64,000 nucleotides of DNA from Luscinia megarhynchos (Eukaryota > Chordata > Aves > Passeriformes > Turdidae): contig CM067585.1 of assembly GCA_034336665.1 (NCBI GenBank), positions 2,169,001 through 2,233,000 on the forward strand, read 5' to 3'. Position 1 is the stretch's first letter. Each line of letters begins with the position of its first letter. Position numbers and translations under genes: made by a program. Below the pieces are notes generated by a model. It saw only the letters and a list, made by a program, of their open reading frames with translations. It was not told where the DNA came from and did no database searches. This document shows, piece by piece, positions 10,022 to 22,016 of this stretch.

Positions 10022-10765
10022 CACATCCTGACCCAGAGCAGCCCCCCACCATCCTGATCTACACATCCTGACCCCACACCATCCTGATCTGCACATCCTG
10101 ACCCACACCATCCTGACCCACACCATCCTGACCCACACCATCCTGACCCACACCATCCTGATCCACACATCCTGACCCACACCATCCTGACCCACACCAT
10201 CCTGACCCACACCATCCTGACCCACACCATCCTGATCTGCACCATCCTGATCCAGAGCAGCCCCACATCATCCTGATCTACACATCCTGACCCACACCAT
10301 CCTGACCCACACCATCCTGATCTGCACATCCTGACCCACACCATCCTGACCCACACCATCCTGACCCACACCATCCTGATCCACACCATCCTGATCCACA
10401 CATCCTGACCCACACCATCCTGATCCACACATCCTGACCCACACCATCCTGACCCACACCATCCTGACCCACACCATCCTGATCTACACCATCCTGATCC
10501 AGAGCAGCCCCACACCATCCTGATCTACACATCCTGACCCACACCATCCTGACCCACACCATCCCCACACCATCCTGATCCACACATCCTGACCCACACC
10601 ATCCTGATCCAGAGCAGCCCCACACCATCCTGATCTACACCATCCTGATCCAGACCAGCCCCACACCATCCTGATCTACACCATCCTGACCCACACCAGC
10701 CCCACACCATCCTGATCTACACCATCCTGATCCAGACCAGCCCCACACCACCCTGACCCACACCC
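10022..10765. repeat. 15-bp minisatellite
   Basis: Core CACACCATCCTGACC/ATC, with a recurrent longer interruption CAGAGCAGCCCCACACCATC that implies higher-order duplication. Confidence 0.9.
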
Positions 10766-10829
10766 CAGCGGCAGCCGATGCCCAGGTCCTGTGTGCCACG
10801 TCCCCCTCGGCAGCCGGGGCTGTGACCCC

Positions 10830-11175
10830 TCCCCGGCACGTCCTTGCCCGGGGCAGGGGCACGGCAGGGGCAGGAGAATGGCAGGGACAGGGACAGAAGC
10901 AGGGGCAGGGGCACAGTCAGGGGCAGGGATAGGAGCAGGGGCAGGGGGAGGCAGGGGCACATTCAGGGGCAGGGGCACAGTCAGGGGCAGGGGGCACAGT
11001 CAGGGGCAGGGATGGAAGCAGGGGCAGGAGGAGGCAGGGGCACAGTCAGGGGCAGGGGGCACAGTCAGGGGCAGGAGGAGGCAGGGGCACAGTCAGGGCA
11101 GGGGCACAGTCAGGGGCACAGTCAGGGGCAGGAGGAGGCAGGGGCACAGTCAGGGGGCACAGTCAGGGGCAGGGG
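10830..11175. repeat. GGGGCAGGAGGAGGCA minisatellite
   Basis: Units of CACAGTCAGGGGCAGG with GGGGCAGGAGGAGGCAG variants; the latter contain the classical human minisatellite core GGGCAGGANG. Confidence 0.85.
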
Positions 11176-11179
11176 ACGC

Positions 11180-12464
11180 AGCCGCCCCCCGCCGCGGGGT
11201 CTCGCCGGCGGCAGCGAGCGCAGGCAGCGCATTCGGGTCAGCGCTCCGGCTGAGCAGAGCGGGGCTGACGTGCCGCTAATTGAACCAAATGCCCATTAGC
11301 GGCGCGAGGGGCCGCGGCCGCAGGTGTGTGACACGCGAGGAGCCCGGGGCGGCACGGCCCGAGCATCGCCGCCTCCCCCGCGCTCATTAGGGAGCGCTCA
11401 TCACCCCCGGGGTGTGCCAGAGCCTGCGACAGCTGCGGCTGGGCTGCCGGGCTCCCCTGCTCAGCCTGGACCCCCCCCGCATCCCTCGGGGGGCACACGG
11501 GCCCGACGAGCGCGTATCGGGGGTGCGGGAGCGGGGCTGGGGTCCCGCACCACGGCCAGGCTGCGCCGCCCCCCCCCGCGTCCCTCTGCCACCCCCGGGC
11601 TGGGGATGTCCCCAGACCAGCCTCTCCTGGAGGGGAAGGCGCAGGTGGGAAAGCACCACCCCGACCCTCCGCCAGCGAGTCCCCACCCCAAATCCAGACA
11701 GCGCCGGCGGCTGCGCGGGCTCCGGGCTGTTTCACAGCTGGGGGGGCCCTGGGGCGGTGCCCATTCCCCGCCTGCCCCCGTGCTGCTCCTGGCCCATCAC
11801 TAGCACACATCGTGCTGCTTCTCAGCGGGTCTGACCCCAGTGCACCCCCGTGCAGCCCCCCCGCACCCCCGGCACGGAGCTGCCCCTCACCCCCCTGTGC
11901 ACCTGAGGCTGTTCCACAGTTGCCCCAGTGCCTCCCTTCCCCTGCTGAGCACAAGCAGTTCCCAAACTCACCAGAGACACGACTGACACCATCAAACACC
12001 CACGGCTGCCCTTGCCCAGGGACACCAGGGCACCCCAGACTGCAGCCTCCCTGTCCCCCAGGCTGTCCCCATGCACCAGGGGTGCGACCCCCTGCTCCCC
12101 CAGGCAGGAGGGAGCTGGCAGAGGCCACATGGGGACACTCCTCATGCCCAGGCTGGCACCAGAGTGCCGGTGTGTGTGGTGCAGAGGGGGTGCAGCGGTG
12201 GCACACGCAGCCCGGAATCCTCTCCCAGCCCTGGGACTGTCGCTGTTGCCATGGCAGCTGCTTTGTTTTAGCAGCTGCCATCACTCCGTGTCCCCTTCAA
12301 AACCAGGAGCATCCTCCCTGCCCTGGGGACAGCCCAGGGACACCTGCAGGGCCCATCCCTGTGGAATGGCTTTGCCCAGAGGGGACAGACACAGCGCCAG
12401 CATCTTCTCTGTGCTCAGCGGGGCTCACACCAGTTTGGCCACCAGGTCCCAGTGAGGTGCCTCA
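11180..12464. other. GC-rich intron segment
   Basis: Unique GC-rich sequence. Small ATTA-containing patches at about 11265-11300 (CCGCTAATTGAACC, GCCCATTAGCGGCG) and 11380-11400 (CTCATTAGGGAGCGCTCATC) may be conserved, and the inverted repeat at 12251 lies here. No exon is supported. Confidence 0.4.
12251..12281. repeat. 12-bp perfect inverted repeat
   Basis: ATGGCAGCTGCT at 12251-12262 and AGCAGCTGCCAT at 12270-12281 flank a 7-base loop. Each arm contains a CAGCTG E-box. It is too short for a microRNA precursor by itself. Confidence 0.7.
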
Positions 12465-12592
12465 GGTGTCAGAATCCCCCAAGCTGGGAGGGACCCACTA
12501 AAACCATCGAGTCCAGCTCCTGGCCCTGCACAGACACCCCAACAATCCCAACCTGTGCCCAAGAGAGCTGTCCAACTGCAGCCCAGGGGGAA
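12465..12592 (-). mobile_element. CR1 LINE fragment
   Basis: Minus-oriented CR1 3' region: the reverse complement of the GGAGTTGGACTC / AGCTTGGG type of consensus, beginning with a decayed octamer (CAGAATCCC). It ends next to the ATGG microsatellite at 12597. Confidence 0.6.
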
Positions 12593-12596
12593 GAGG

Positions 12597-12656
12597 ATGG
12601 ATGGATGGATGGATGGATGGATGGATGGATGGATGGATGGATGGATGGATGGATGG
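12597..12656. repeat. (ATGG)n microsatellite
   Basis: About 15 near-perfect ATGG tetramers, next to a minus-strand CR1 fragment. Confidence 0.95.
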
Positions 12657-13616
12657 AGACAGGTATTACCTGGATTGGTATTGGGAGAACACCTGCACTG
12701 TCAGCCCAGCCACCACAGCCTGCACAAAGATCCCCCTTGCCTTGGGCTTCTCCTGATGGGGCCAGAACAGCCCTGGCTGTGCTGGGCTCTGTGTGACACT
12801 CTCCTCCAGCCACAGCAGCTCCCAGGCTGCTTCAGGACAGCAGGGTCCAGCAGAGCTGGAGAGGTCCCATCACCCCACAGAGCTCTGCCCACCCCTCAAT
12901 CAGGGACCTGAAGGGGCAGAAGAGGAGCCCGGGGTGATGAGGCAGCAGGGATCCCGTGCACCCTGCAGGCAGAACCCCCCCCTGCCAATGCCCCGCACCC
13001 CCTGCCCCAGGCACTCCCCAAAGGGCTCATTAGCTCAGAGCAGGGCTGTGCATAACGAGCAGGCACACGCCTCCCTCTGGGGAGGGCAGGGCTGGGGACC
13101 CCCGTGGGACTGGGGATGTTCCGGGGCCTGGGGGCTGAGCTCGTCTGCCTCCACATTCTGGTCCCCTCGGGTCTGTCCACCTGGGGCTGTGCCTTCCTGT
13201 GGGGCTGCGGCGCCTGGGGCCCCTTCAGGGCTGTCCCCCACTCCAAGCTTACAGGCGCCAGGGCAGTCGGGGTCTCACCCATTCCTTGGGGGCTCTGGTG
13301 CCATGGCTGCATCCACCTCAGCCTCCACCCCAGACCCCTGGGGTCTGTCCTCTCCGCACTGTTCCTGTCTCAGCCAGGGCGGCCTGGGGACCTGGGGGTG
13401 TGGGGATTCCTGGTTCAATTTTCCTCCACCAGGTTCCTGTGGCCATTCCGTTTTTGTCTCTCCTGCTGCCACTGGGGCTGGCTGGGGCTCCAGCACACTG
13501 GGGCCAGGCCTCCACTCCACAACCGTCTACTGGGGCTGTGAGGGGCCAGCCCCTCCCTGTTCATGGGGTCAGTGCTGGCTCCCCAGCCACACCTGATGGG
13601 GTGTCCTGTCCCAGCC
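12657..13616. other. GC-rich intron, no features seen
   Basis: Unique sequence between the ATGG microsatellite and the 30-bp array. Open frames here show no family resemblance. Confidence 0.5.
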
Positions 13617-14715
13617 CTCTTGCCTGTTCCTGGCTCCCAGCCTTTCCCTGCCTGTTCCTGGCTCCCAGCCCCCGTTCCTGGGCTCCCCATGCGTTCCCTG
13701 GCTCCCCGCCTGTTTCCTGGCTCCCCTGCCTGTTCCTGGCTCCCAGCCCCCTTTCCCTGCCTGTTCCTGGCTCCCAGCCCCCTTTCCTCCCGCTCCCTGC
13801 CTGTTCCTGGCTCCCACAGCCCCCTGCTTCCTGCCTCCGTTCCTGGCTCCCAGCCCCCCTGTTCCTGGCTCCCCGCTGTTCCTGGCTCCCATCCCCTGCT
13901 CCCTGTTCCTGGCTCCCAGCCCCCTGTTCCTGGCTCCCCTGTTCCTGGCCCCTGCCTGTTCCTGGCTCCCAGCCCCCTCCCTGCCTGTTTCCTGGCTCCC
14001 AGCCGTTCCTGGCTCCCCGCCCCTCCCTGTTTTCCTGGCTCCCAGCCCCCCTCTTCCTGGCCCTGCCTGTTCCTGGCTCCCAGCCCCCCTCCCTGCCTGT
14101 TCCTGGCTCCCAGCCCCCTCCCTGCCTGTTCCTGGCTCCCAGCCCCTTTCCCTGCCTGTTCCTGGCTCCCAGCCCCCTCCCTGCCTGTTCCTGGCTCCCA
14201 GCCCCCTTTCCCTGCCTGTTCCTGGCTCCCAGCCCCCTTTCCCTGCCTGTTCCTGGCTCCCAGCCCCCTCCCTGCCTGTTCCTGGCTCCCAGCCCCCTTT
14301 CCCTGCCTGTTCCTGGCTCCCAGCCCCCTTTCCCTGCCTGTTCCTGGCTCCCAGCCCCCTTTCCTGCCTGTTCCTGGCTCCCAGCCCCCTTTCCTGCCTG
14401 TTCCTGGCTCCCAGCCCCCTTTCCCTGCCTGTTCCTGGCTCCCAGCCCCCCTTTCCCTGCCTGTTCCTGGCTCCCAGCCCCTCCCTGCCTGTTCCTGGCT
14501 CCCAGCCCCCTTTCCCTGCCTGTTCCTGGCTCCCAGCCCCTCCCTGCCTGTTCCTGGCTCCCAGCCCCTCCCTGCCTGTTCCTGTTTCCCAGCCCCCTTT
14601 CCCTGCCTGTTCCTGGCTCCCAGCCCCTCCCTGCCTGTTCCTGTTTCCCAGCCCCTTTCCCTGCCTGTTCCTGGCTCCCAGCCCCCTTTCCCTGCCTGTT
14701 CCTGGCTCCCAGCCT
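13617..14715. repeat. About 30-bp minisatellite, 1.1 kb
   Basis: Core CCTGCCTGTTCCTGGCTCCC followed by AGCCCC and a variable pyrimidine run. The left third is irregular and the right two thirds homogeneous, a usual sign of polar turnover. Confidence 0.9.
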
Positions 14716-15799
14716 GGCAGCTGCCCAGGCCAGGCTGCTCCCAGCAGAGCAGGCAGGGCTGCCCAGCAGCCATGCTCGGGGCATTCCCCGGGACTCACTC
14801 TGCCCCAGGGGCAGCCTGCCTGCCCCACACCCTCACCTCAGCCCTGGAGCAGCCCCCCAGGGTGCCCCGAGTCCCTGTGTGCCACAGAGCTTTCCAGGGG
14901 CCGTGGGGCACAGCCCAGCCCTCTGCAGCACCGGGTCCCACCTGTGCAGAGGGACAGGCTGCCCGTGCCCTCGGGGCAGCTCTGGAGATGAGCAGCTGCT
15001 TTGGCTGTGCTTGGAAAGGCCTTTTCTCAGATGGAGAATCCCAGGACGGTTTGGGGTTGGAAGGGACCTTAAAGCACACTCCTTTCCATCCCCTCCCACT
15101 GCCCCAGGTGCTCCCAGCCCTGCCCAGCCTGGCCTCGGGGAATTGCAGGGATCCAGGGGCAGCCACAGCTGCTCTGGGCACCTGTGCCAGGGCCTGCCCT
15201 CCCTCCCAGGGAAGAATTTCTTCCTGCAAGAGATTTCATCCCACCACCAGCAAGCACAGATGGCAAAAGCTTGGGAGAACTCAGGGGATGGGGACAAGAG
15301 GGGTGGCCAGGACAGCAGGGACATCCCTGCCCCCAAATGCCCTTGGCTGAGAGATTCTTCATGGAACAGCTTTATTTTAAAAAAAATCCCAGTTGCTCAA
15401 GCAAACAAATGTTTGTACCAGTTTGCAGGTTTCAGGCCCAGAGGGTGGAGCAGGGGAGGGTTCAGTGATGCCTCTAAGGGACAAAATCCTCACCAGGGGA
15501 CCTGCTGTGCAGAAATGTGCCAAGAAGCATTATTTAAACAACATCTCTGAAAATAAGGAGCAGTTTCCAGCCAACGGTGGGGTCGAGTCCATGTGGTGAA
15601 GCCCATGGCACCCAGCAGGCTCTGGGCTGCCCCTGCTGTCCCCAGGCTGCTGCTCACCCACCAGGGGCTGCTCCAGCCCCCTCCTCACTCAGCCTCGAGG
15701 GGCTGCACATGCCCCAGGCAGCCCTGGAGCCAGAGCCCCGTGCCAGCACACATGAAACCCTCCAAAGCCCTGCAGAGCATCCCTGGCAGGGCCCCAGGA
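14716..15799. other. Intron segment holding a CR1 copy
   Basis: Apart from the minus-strand CR1 (15028-15245) there is an AT-richer patch at about 15360-15420 (TTATTTTAAAAAAAATCCC) of unknown origin. Confidence 0.4.
15028..15245 (-). mobile_element. CR1 LINE 3' end
   Basis: The reverse complement matches the CR1 copies at 29190 and 63250: GAATCCCAGGACGGTTTGGG, then GTTGGAAGGGACCTTAAAG, a GCCAGGCTGG-type centre and GGAAGAAATT at the inner end. This is a typical short 5'-truncated copy. Confidence 0.8.
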
Positions 15800-15895
15800 A
15801 CTCCCTGGCTGGGTGGAAGGTGTCCCTGCCATGGCAGGGGTGGCACTGGAGGGGCTTTGAGGTCCCTTCAAACCCAAACCATGCTGTGAAACCCC
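15800..15895 (+). mobile_element. CR1 LINE 3' fragment
   Basis: Contains GGAAGGTGTCCCTGCCATGG and CCCTTCAAACCCAAACCATG, both diagnostic of the CR1 3' end in this window. The terminal octamers are mostly lost. Confidence 0.7.
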
Positions 15896-16204
15896 CACAT
15901 AACTCCTTTTTTTCCATTTTCACATTAACTGCTTGCACTCGTGCACAGGAGAGGAGGGAGGAGCCCCTGTCCCCAGCACAGCCCACCTGGGGCAGGCAGG
16001 ATCTGGCTGTGTGGGCACCCTGGCAGAGGGACAAACACCCCACCTGGTGACAGGGATGGTGACAAGGAGGCAGCGGCAGAGCTGTCACTGGTGTCACCAT
16101 GGCCACAAACACGGGGGGCAGTGGCCTCCTGCTGCTGGCCCAAAGCTCCTGACCCCTGTGCCACAGGGGCTGCCAGCTGGGAGGGATCAATCAGGAAAAC
16201 CTTA

Positions 16205-16715
16205 TAAATATGATTGCCCAGCAAAAGATTTTGAGAATATGGGAACCATAGGCGAGACAGAAATGAAAGCCACCTTTGAGATACCAAAGCTTAGTTACTA
16301 AATAACGAGGAGACAATAGGATGGCCGCCAAAAGTAATCCCCTCTGGATAGAACAATGGTCCAAAGGTCAGAGAAGACCCTGCTGGCTTGGCACAAGGGC
16401 TCCAAAGAGAAGTTTTTAGGGTTTAAAGTATAACATATGATGGTAATGCAATGATTCCTACAGGCTGTATGCAAATGCTGTGAGATTTGTACCTTGTGTT
16501 AGATTGGTGAGTGGAAATTAGAATATTCAACACAGAAGATTTATTGTATTGTAAATGGGAAAATCACTCTCTTCCTTCCCTCTCTCACCTCTCAGAACTC
16601 TCACTACCCCCACTCTCTGTCTGCCCCTGTGCAATAAACCACAAGTTTCCAGACGTGGCTCAGAGATCTGTCTGTCTGTCGACTGTACTGTCCCAGCCTC
16701 GGCAGCTGTCACAGC
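16205..16715 (+). mobile_element. Probable solo LTR of a songbird endogenous retrovirus
   Basis: A block of about 500 bp with base composition unlike its GC-rich neighbours. It may start at TGATTGCCCAGC (16211) and end near CTGTCACA (about 16710). It holds a plus-strand AATAAA at 16633-16638 followed by a T/G-rich stretch (TCTGTCTGTC), the usual layout of an LTR R-U5. No internal viral coding sequence flanks it, so it is likely a solo LTR. Family assignment and exact ends need a repeat library. Confidence 0.6.
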
Positions 16716-16852
16716 GAGACGTCCCGAGTGCAGCGCTGCTGTCACAGCATGAGCCGAGACATCCCCAGAGCAGGGCAGGGCAGGGTGTACAGGGACACAC
16801 AGCATGGGGGACACAAGGGCACAGCACAGAGCAGCGGCACGAGCACGAGGGT

Positions 16853-19315
16853 GACAGGGACACACGGGGGTCACAGGGACACAGGGGGATCACAGGGACA
16901 CACGGGGGTGACAGGGACACACGGGGGTGACAGGGACACACGGGGGTGACAGGGACACAGGGAGGTGACAGGGACACACGGGGGTCACAGGGACACACGG
17001 GGGTCACAGGGACACACGAGGGTCACAGGGACACATGGGGGGTCACAGGGACACAAGGGGGGTCACAGGGACACACGGGGGTGACAGGGACACAGGGGGT
17101 GACAGGGACACACAGGGGTGACAGGGACACACGAGAGTCGACAGGGACACACGGGGGGTCACAGGGACACACGGGGGTGACAGGGACACACGAGGTCGAC
17201 AGGGACACACGGGGGTGACAGGGACACACAGGGGGTGACAGGGACACACAGGGGTGACAGGGACACACGAGGTGACAGGGACACACGGGGTGACAGGGAC
17301 ACACACGAGGGGTCACAGGGACACACGGGGTCACAGGGACACAGGGGTGACAGGGACACACGGGAGGGTGACAGGGACACACGGGGTCACAGGGACACGG
17401 GGGTGACAGGGACACACGGGGGGTGACAGGGACACCGCGGGGTCACAGGGACACAGGAGGTGACAGGGACACACGGGGGTGACAGGGACACACCGGGGTG
17501 ACAGGGACACCATCAGGGGTGACAGGGACACACAGGGGGTCACAGGGACACACAGGGAGGTGACAGGGACACACGGGGGTGACAGGGACACAGGGAGGTG
17601 ACAGGGACACACACGGGGGTCACAGGGACACACGGGGGTGACAGGGACACACGGGGGTCACAGGGACACACGGGGGTCACAGGGACACACGGGGTGACAG
17701 GGACACAGGGAGGTGACAGGGACACAGGGGAGGTGACAGGGACACACGGGGGTCACAGGGATTACAGGGGGTGACAGGGACACACGGGGTGACAGGGACA
17801 CGGGGGTGCAGGGACACAGGGAGGTGACAGGGACACGGGGTGACAGGGACACACGGGGGTCACAGGGACACACGGGGGTCACAGGGACACACGGGGTGAC
17901 AGGGACACACGGGGGTGCACAGGGACACAGGGAGGTGACAGGGACACACGAGGTGACAGGGACACACAGCAGGGGTGACAGGGACACAGGGAGGTGACAG
18001 GGACACACAGGGGGTACACGACGGGGGTGACAGGGACACAGGGAGGTGACAGGGACACACGGGGAGGTCACAGCAGGGACACACAGGGGCACAGGGACAC
18101 ACGGTGACAGGGACACACGGGGGTGACTGGACACAGAGGTACAGGGACACACAGGGGTGACAGGGACACACGGGGTGACAGGGACACACGGGGGTCACAG
18201 GGACACCACAGGGGAGTCACAGGGACACTAGGGAGTGACAGGGACACAGGGGGTCACAGGGACAGGTGGCACAGAGGGACACAGGGGGTCACAGGGACAC
18301 AGGGAGGTGACAGGGACACACGGGGTGACAGGGACACAGGTGACGGGGACACAGGGGACAGGGAGGGTGACAGGGACACACGGGGTGACAGGGACACACG
18401 GGGTGACAGGGGTGACAGGGACACACGGGGGTCACAGGGACACAGGTGACAGGGACACCGCAGGGGTGACAGGGACACACGGGGGTGACAGGGACACACG
18501 GGGGTGACAGGGACACAGGAGGGGTGACAGGGACACACGGGGTCACAGGGACACACGGGGGTGACAGGGACACAGGGGGTGACAGGGACACACGGGGAGG
18601 TCACAGGGACACACGGGGGGTCACAGGACACGGAGGTGACAGGGACACACGGGGTCACAGGGACACAGGGGAGGTGACAGGGACACACGAGGTCACAGGG
18701 ACACACGGGGTGACAGGGACACACGGGGGTGACAGGGACACACGGGGGGTGACAGGGACACACGGAGGTCACAGGGACACAGGGTGACAGGGACACACGG
18801 GGGTCACAGGGACACAGGGGTGACAGGGACACGGGGTGACAGGGACACGGGTCACAGGGACACACGAGGGGTCACAGCATGGACACAGGGGAGGTGACAG
18901 GGACACACGGGGGGTGACAGGGGACACAGGGAGGTGACAGGGACACACTGAGGGTGACAGGGACACGGGAGGTCACAGGGACACACACGGGGGTCACAGG
19001 GACACAGGAGTGACAGGGACACACGGGGTCACAGGGACACAGGGAGTGACAGGGACACCACGGGGGTGACAGAGGGACACCACAGGGGGTCACAGGGACA
19101 CAGAGGGGTGACAGGGACACACGGGGGTGACAGGGACACCTGCGGGGTGACAGGGACACAGGAGGTGACAGGGACACACGGGGGGTCACATGGACACAGG
19201 GGAGGTGACAGGGACACACGGGGGTGACAGGGACACAGGAGTGACAGGGACACACGGGGGTGACAGGGACACGCGGGGGTGACAGGGGACACACTGAGGT
19301 GACAGGGACACACGG
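16853..19315. repeat. 19-bp minisatellite, 2.5 kb
   Basis: Core GGGGGTSACAGGGACACAC with a G/C switch at the fifth base of the GGGTSACA part. Roughly 125 copies, varying from 17 to 21 bp. Confidence 0.95.
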
Positions 19316-19690
19316 GGGTGCCCCCTGCCGTGCCCCCTGTCCCCTGCCGTGCCCCCCTGTCCCCTGCCGTGCCCCCCTGCCGTGCCCCCAGCCCCTCACC
19401 GTGCCCCCTGTCCCCCTGCCGTGCCCCCTGTCCCTCCCGTGCCCCCTGTCCCCCTGCCGTGCCCCCTGTCCCCTGCCGTGCCCCCTGTCCCCAGCCCCTG
19501 CCGTGCCCCCTGTCCCCCTGCCGTGCCCCCAGCCCCTGCCGTGCCCCTGTCCCCTCCCGTGCCCCCTGTCCCCAGCCCCTCACCGTGCCCCCCTGTCCTT
19601 GCCGTGCCCCTGTCCCCTGCCGTGCCCCTGTCCCTGCCATGCCCCTGTCCTTGCCGTGCCCCCTGTCCCCTGCCGTGCTCCCTGTCCCCC
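19316..19690. repeat. About 18-20 bp minisatellite
   Basis: Core CCTGCCGTGCCCCCTGTCCC, abutting the preceding array directly but with an unrelated C-rich unit. Confidence 0.9.
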
Positions 19691-19892
19691 CTGCTGACTC
19701 AGCTGACCCCTTTTGTGCTCTGCACCTGCTCCTGACAGACCCCAGCCCCCCGCAGCCCTGGGCTCTGCCCCACAGCCCGTGCTCCACAGCACAAGCGAGC
19801 CAGCAGCAGCAGCAGGGCAGCAGCAGGAGGGCACCGTCCCCTGCTCAGCAGCTGCCCAAGGGTGGGCCTGAAGCCCCCTGCTGTGCCCCAGA

Positions 19893-21708
19893 ATGTGCAG
19901 GGCCTTGTACCAGGGTGTCCTTGTGCCAGGGGTGTCATTGTACCAGGGGTGTCATTGTGCCAGGGGTGTCATTGTACCAGGGGTGTCCTTGTGTCAGGAA
20001 TGTCATTGTGCCAGGGATGTCATTGTGCCAGGGGTGTCCTTGTACCAGGGGTGTCCTTGTACCAGGGGTGTCATTGTACCAGGGGGTGTCCTTGTGCCAG
20101 GGGTGTCCTTGTACCAGGGGTGTCCTTGTACCAGGGTGTCCTTGTACCAGGGGTGTCCTTGTGTCAGGAATGTCATTGTGCCAGGGGTGTCCTTGTACCA
20201 GGGTGTCCTTGTACCAGGGGTGTCATTGTACCAGGGTGTCCTTGTACCAGGGGTGTCATTGTACCAGGGGTGTCATTGTGCCAGGGATGTCCTTGTACCA
20301 GGGTGTCCTTGTACCAGGGGTGTCATTGTACCAGGGGTGTCCTTGTACCCAGAGGTGTCCTTGTACCAGGGGGTGTCATTGTACCAGGGTGTCATTGTAC
20401 CAGAGGTGTCCTTGTACCAGGGGTGTCATTGTACCAGGGGTGTCATTGTACCAGGGGTGTCATTGTGCCAGGGATGTCCTTGTACCAGGGTGTCCTTGTG
20501 CCAGGGGTGTCATTGTACCAGGGGTGTCCTTGTACCAGGGGTGTCCTTGTACCAGGGGTGTCATTGTACCAGAGGTGTCCTTGTGCCAGGGGTGTCATTG
20601 TACCAGGGATGTCCTTGTACCAGGATGTCCTTGTGCCAGGAATGTCATTGTACCAGGGATGTCCTTGTACCAGGATGTCCTTGTGCCAGGAATGTCATTG
20701 TACCAGGGGTGTCCTTGTACCAGGGGTGTCATTGTACCAGAGGTGTCCTTGTGCCAGGGGTGTCATTGTACCAGGGATGTCCTTGTACCAGGGATGTCCT
20801 TGTGCCAGGAATGTCATTGTACCAGGGGTGTCCTTGTGCCAGGGGTGTCATTGTACCAGGGGTGTCCTTGTGCCAGGGGTGTCATTGTACCAGGGGTGTC
20901 ATTGTGCCAGGGATGTCCTTGTACCAGGGTGTCCTTGTGCCAGGGGTGTCATTGTACCAGGGGTGTCCTTGTACCAGGGGGTGTCCTTGTGCCAGGGGTG
21001 TCATTGTGCCAGGGATGTGCTTGTGCCAGGGGTGTCATTGTACCAGGGATGTCCTTGTACCAGGATGTCCTTGTGCCAGGAATGTCATTGTACCAGGGAT
21101 GTCCTTGTACCAGGATGTCCCTTGTGCCAGGAATGTCATTGTACCAGGGGTGTCCTTGTACCAGGGGTGTCATTGTACCAGAGGTGTCCTTGTGCCAGGG
21201 GTGTCATTGTACCAGGGGATGTCCTTGTACCAGGATGTCCTTGTGCCAGGAATGTCATTGTACCAGGGGTGTCCTTGTGCCAGGGGTGTCATTGTACCAG
21301 GGGTGTCCTTGTGCCAGGGGTGTCATTGTGCCAGGGGTGTCCTTGTACCAGGGGTGTCATTGTGCCAGGGGTGTCATTGTGCCAGGGGTGTCATTGTGCC
21401 AGGAATGTCTTTGTACCAGGGGTGTCATTGTGCCAGGGGTGTCCTTGTACCAGGGGTGTCATTGTACCAGGGTGTCCTTGTGCCAGGGGTGTCCTTGTAC
21501 CAGGGGTGTCATTGTGCCAGGGGTGTCATTGTGCCAGGGGTGTCATTGTGCCAGGAATGTCTTTGTACCAGGGGTGTCCTTGTGCCAGGGGTGTCCTTGT
21601 GCCAGGGGTGTCCTTGTGCCAGGGATGTGCTTGTGCCAGGATGTCCTTGTGCCAGGGGTGTCATTGTACCAGGATGTCCTTGTGCCAGGATGTCCTTGTG
21701 CCAGGGAC
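19893..21708. repeat. 17-bp minisatellite, 1.8 kb
   Basis: Core TTGTACCAGGGGTGTCC/A, about 106 copies. Variation is concentrated at three sites: GTACC/GTGCC, GGGGT/GGGAT and CCTT/CATT. A 17-bp unit without stops gives open frames of over 800 codons. Confidence 0.95.
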
Positions 21709-22016
21709 AAAGCCCCCCGGGCAGGACAGTCACACCCCCCAGTGCCCCCCAGGCACTGCCAGCACCCAGGAATCTCCAGGCACCCACAGCTCTGCCCATG
21801 CTGAGGCTGAGCCCAGGACCCCTGGTGTCACCTCATGGATCTTTGGTGTCCCCCCACGGATCCCTGCTGTCACCTGGGCTCCTGGTACCGCCCCACAGAC
21901 CCCTGGTACCCCCCACGAACCCACTGGTGCTCGTGGGGCGAGCACAGCCCCGCTGAGGGGTGGGAAGGGGGGTTTGGCAGGACGGGCCGGCTGGATCCCC
22001 TCGGTGCTGGCACACA

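Noticed and set aside
13199..15550. Long plus- and minus-strand open frames over the 30-bp array
   Set aside because: Same cause: stop-free repeat units translated in several frames on both strands.
16853..19315. CRISPR-like array
   Set aside because: Units are contiguous with no spacers and vary internally; the genome is vertebrate.
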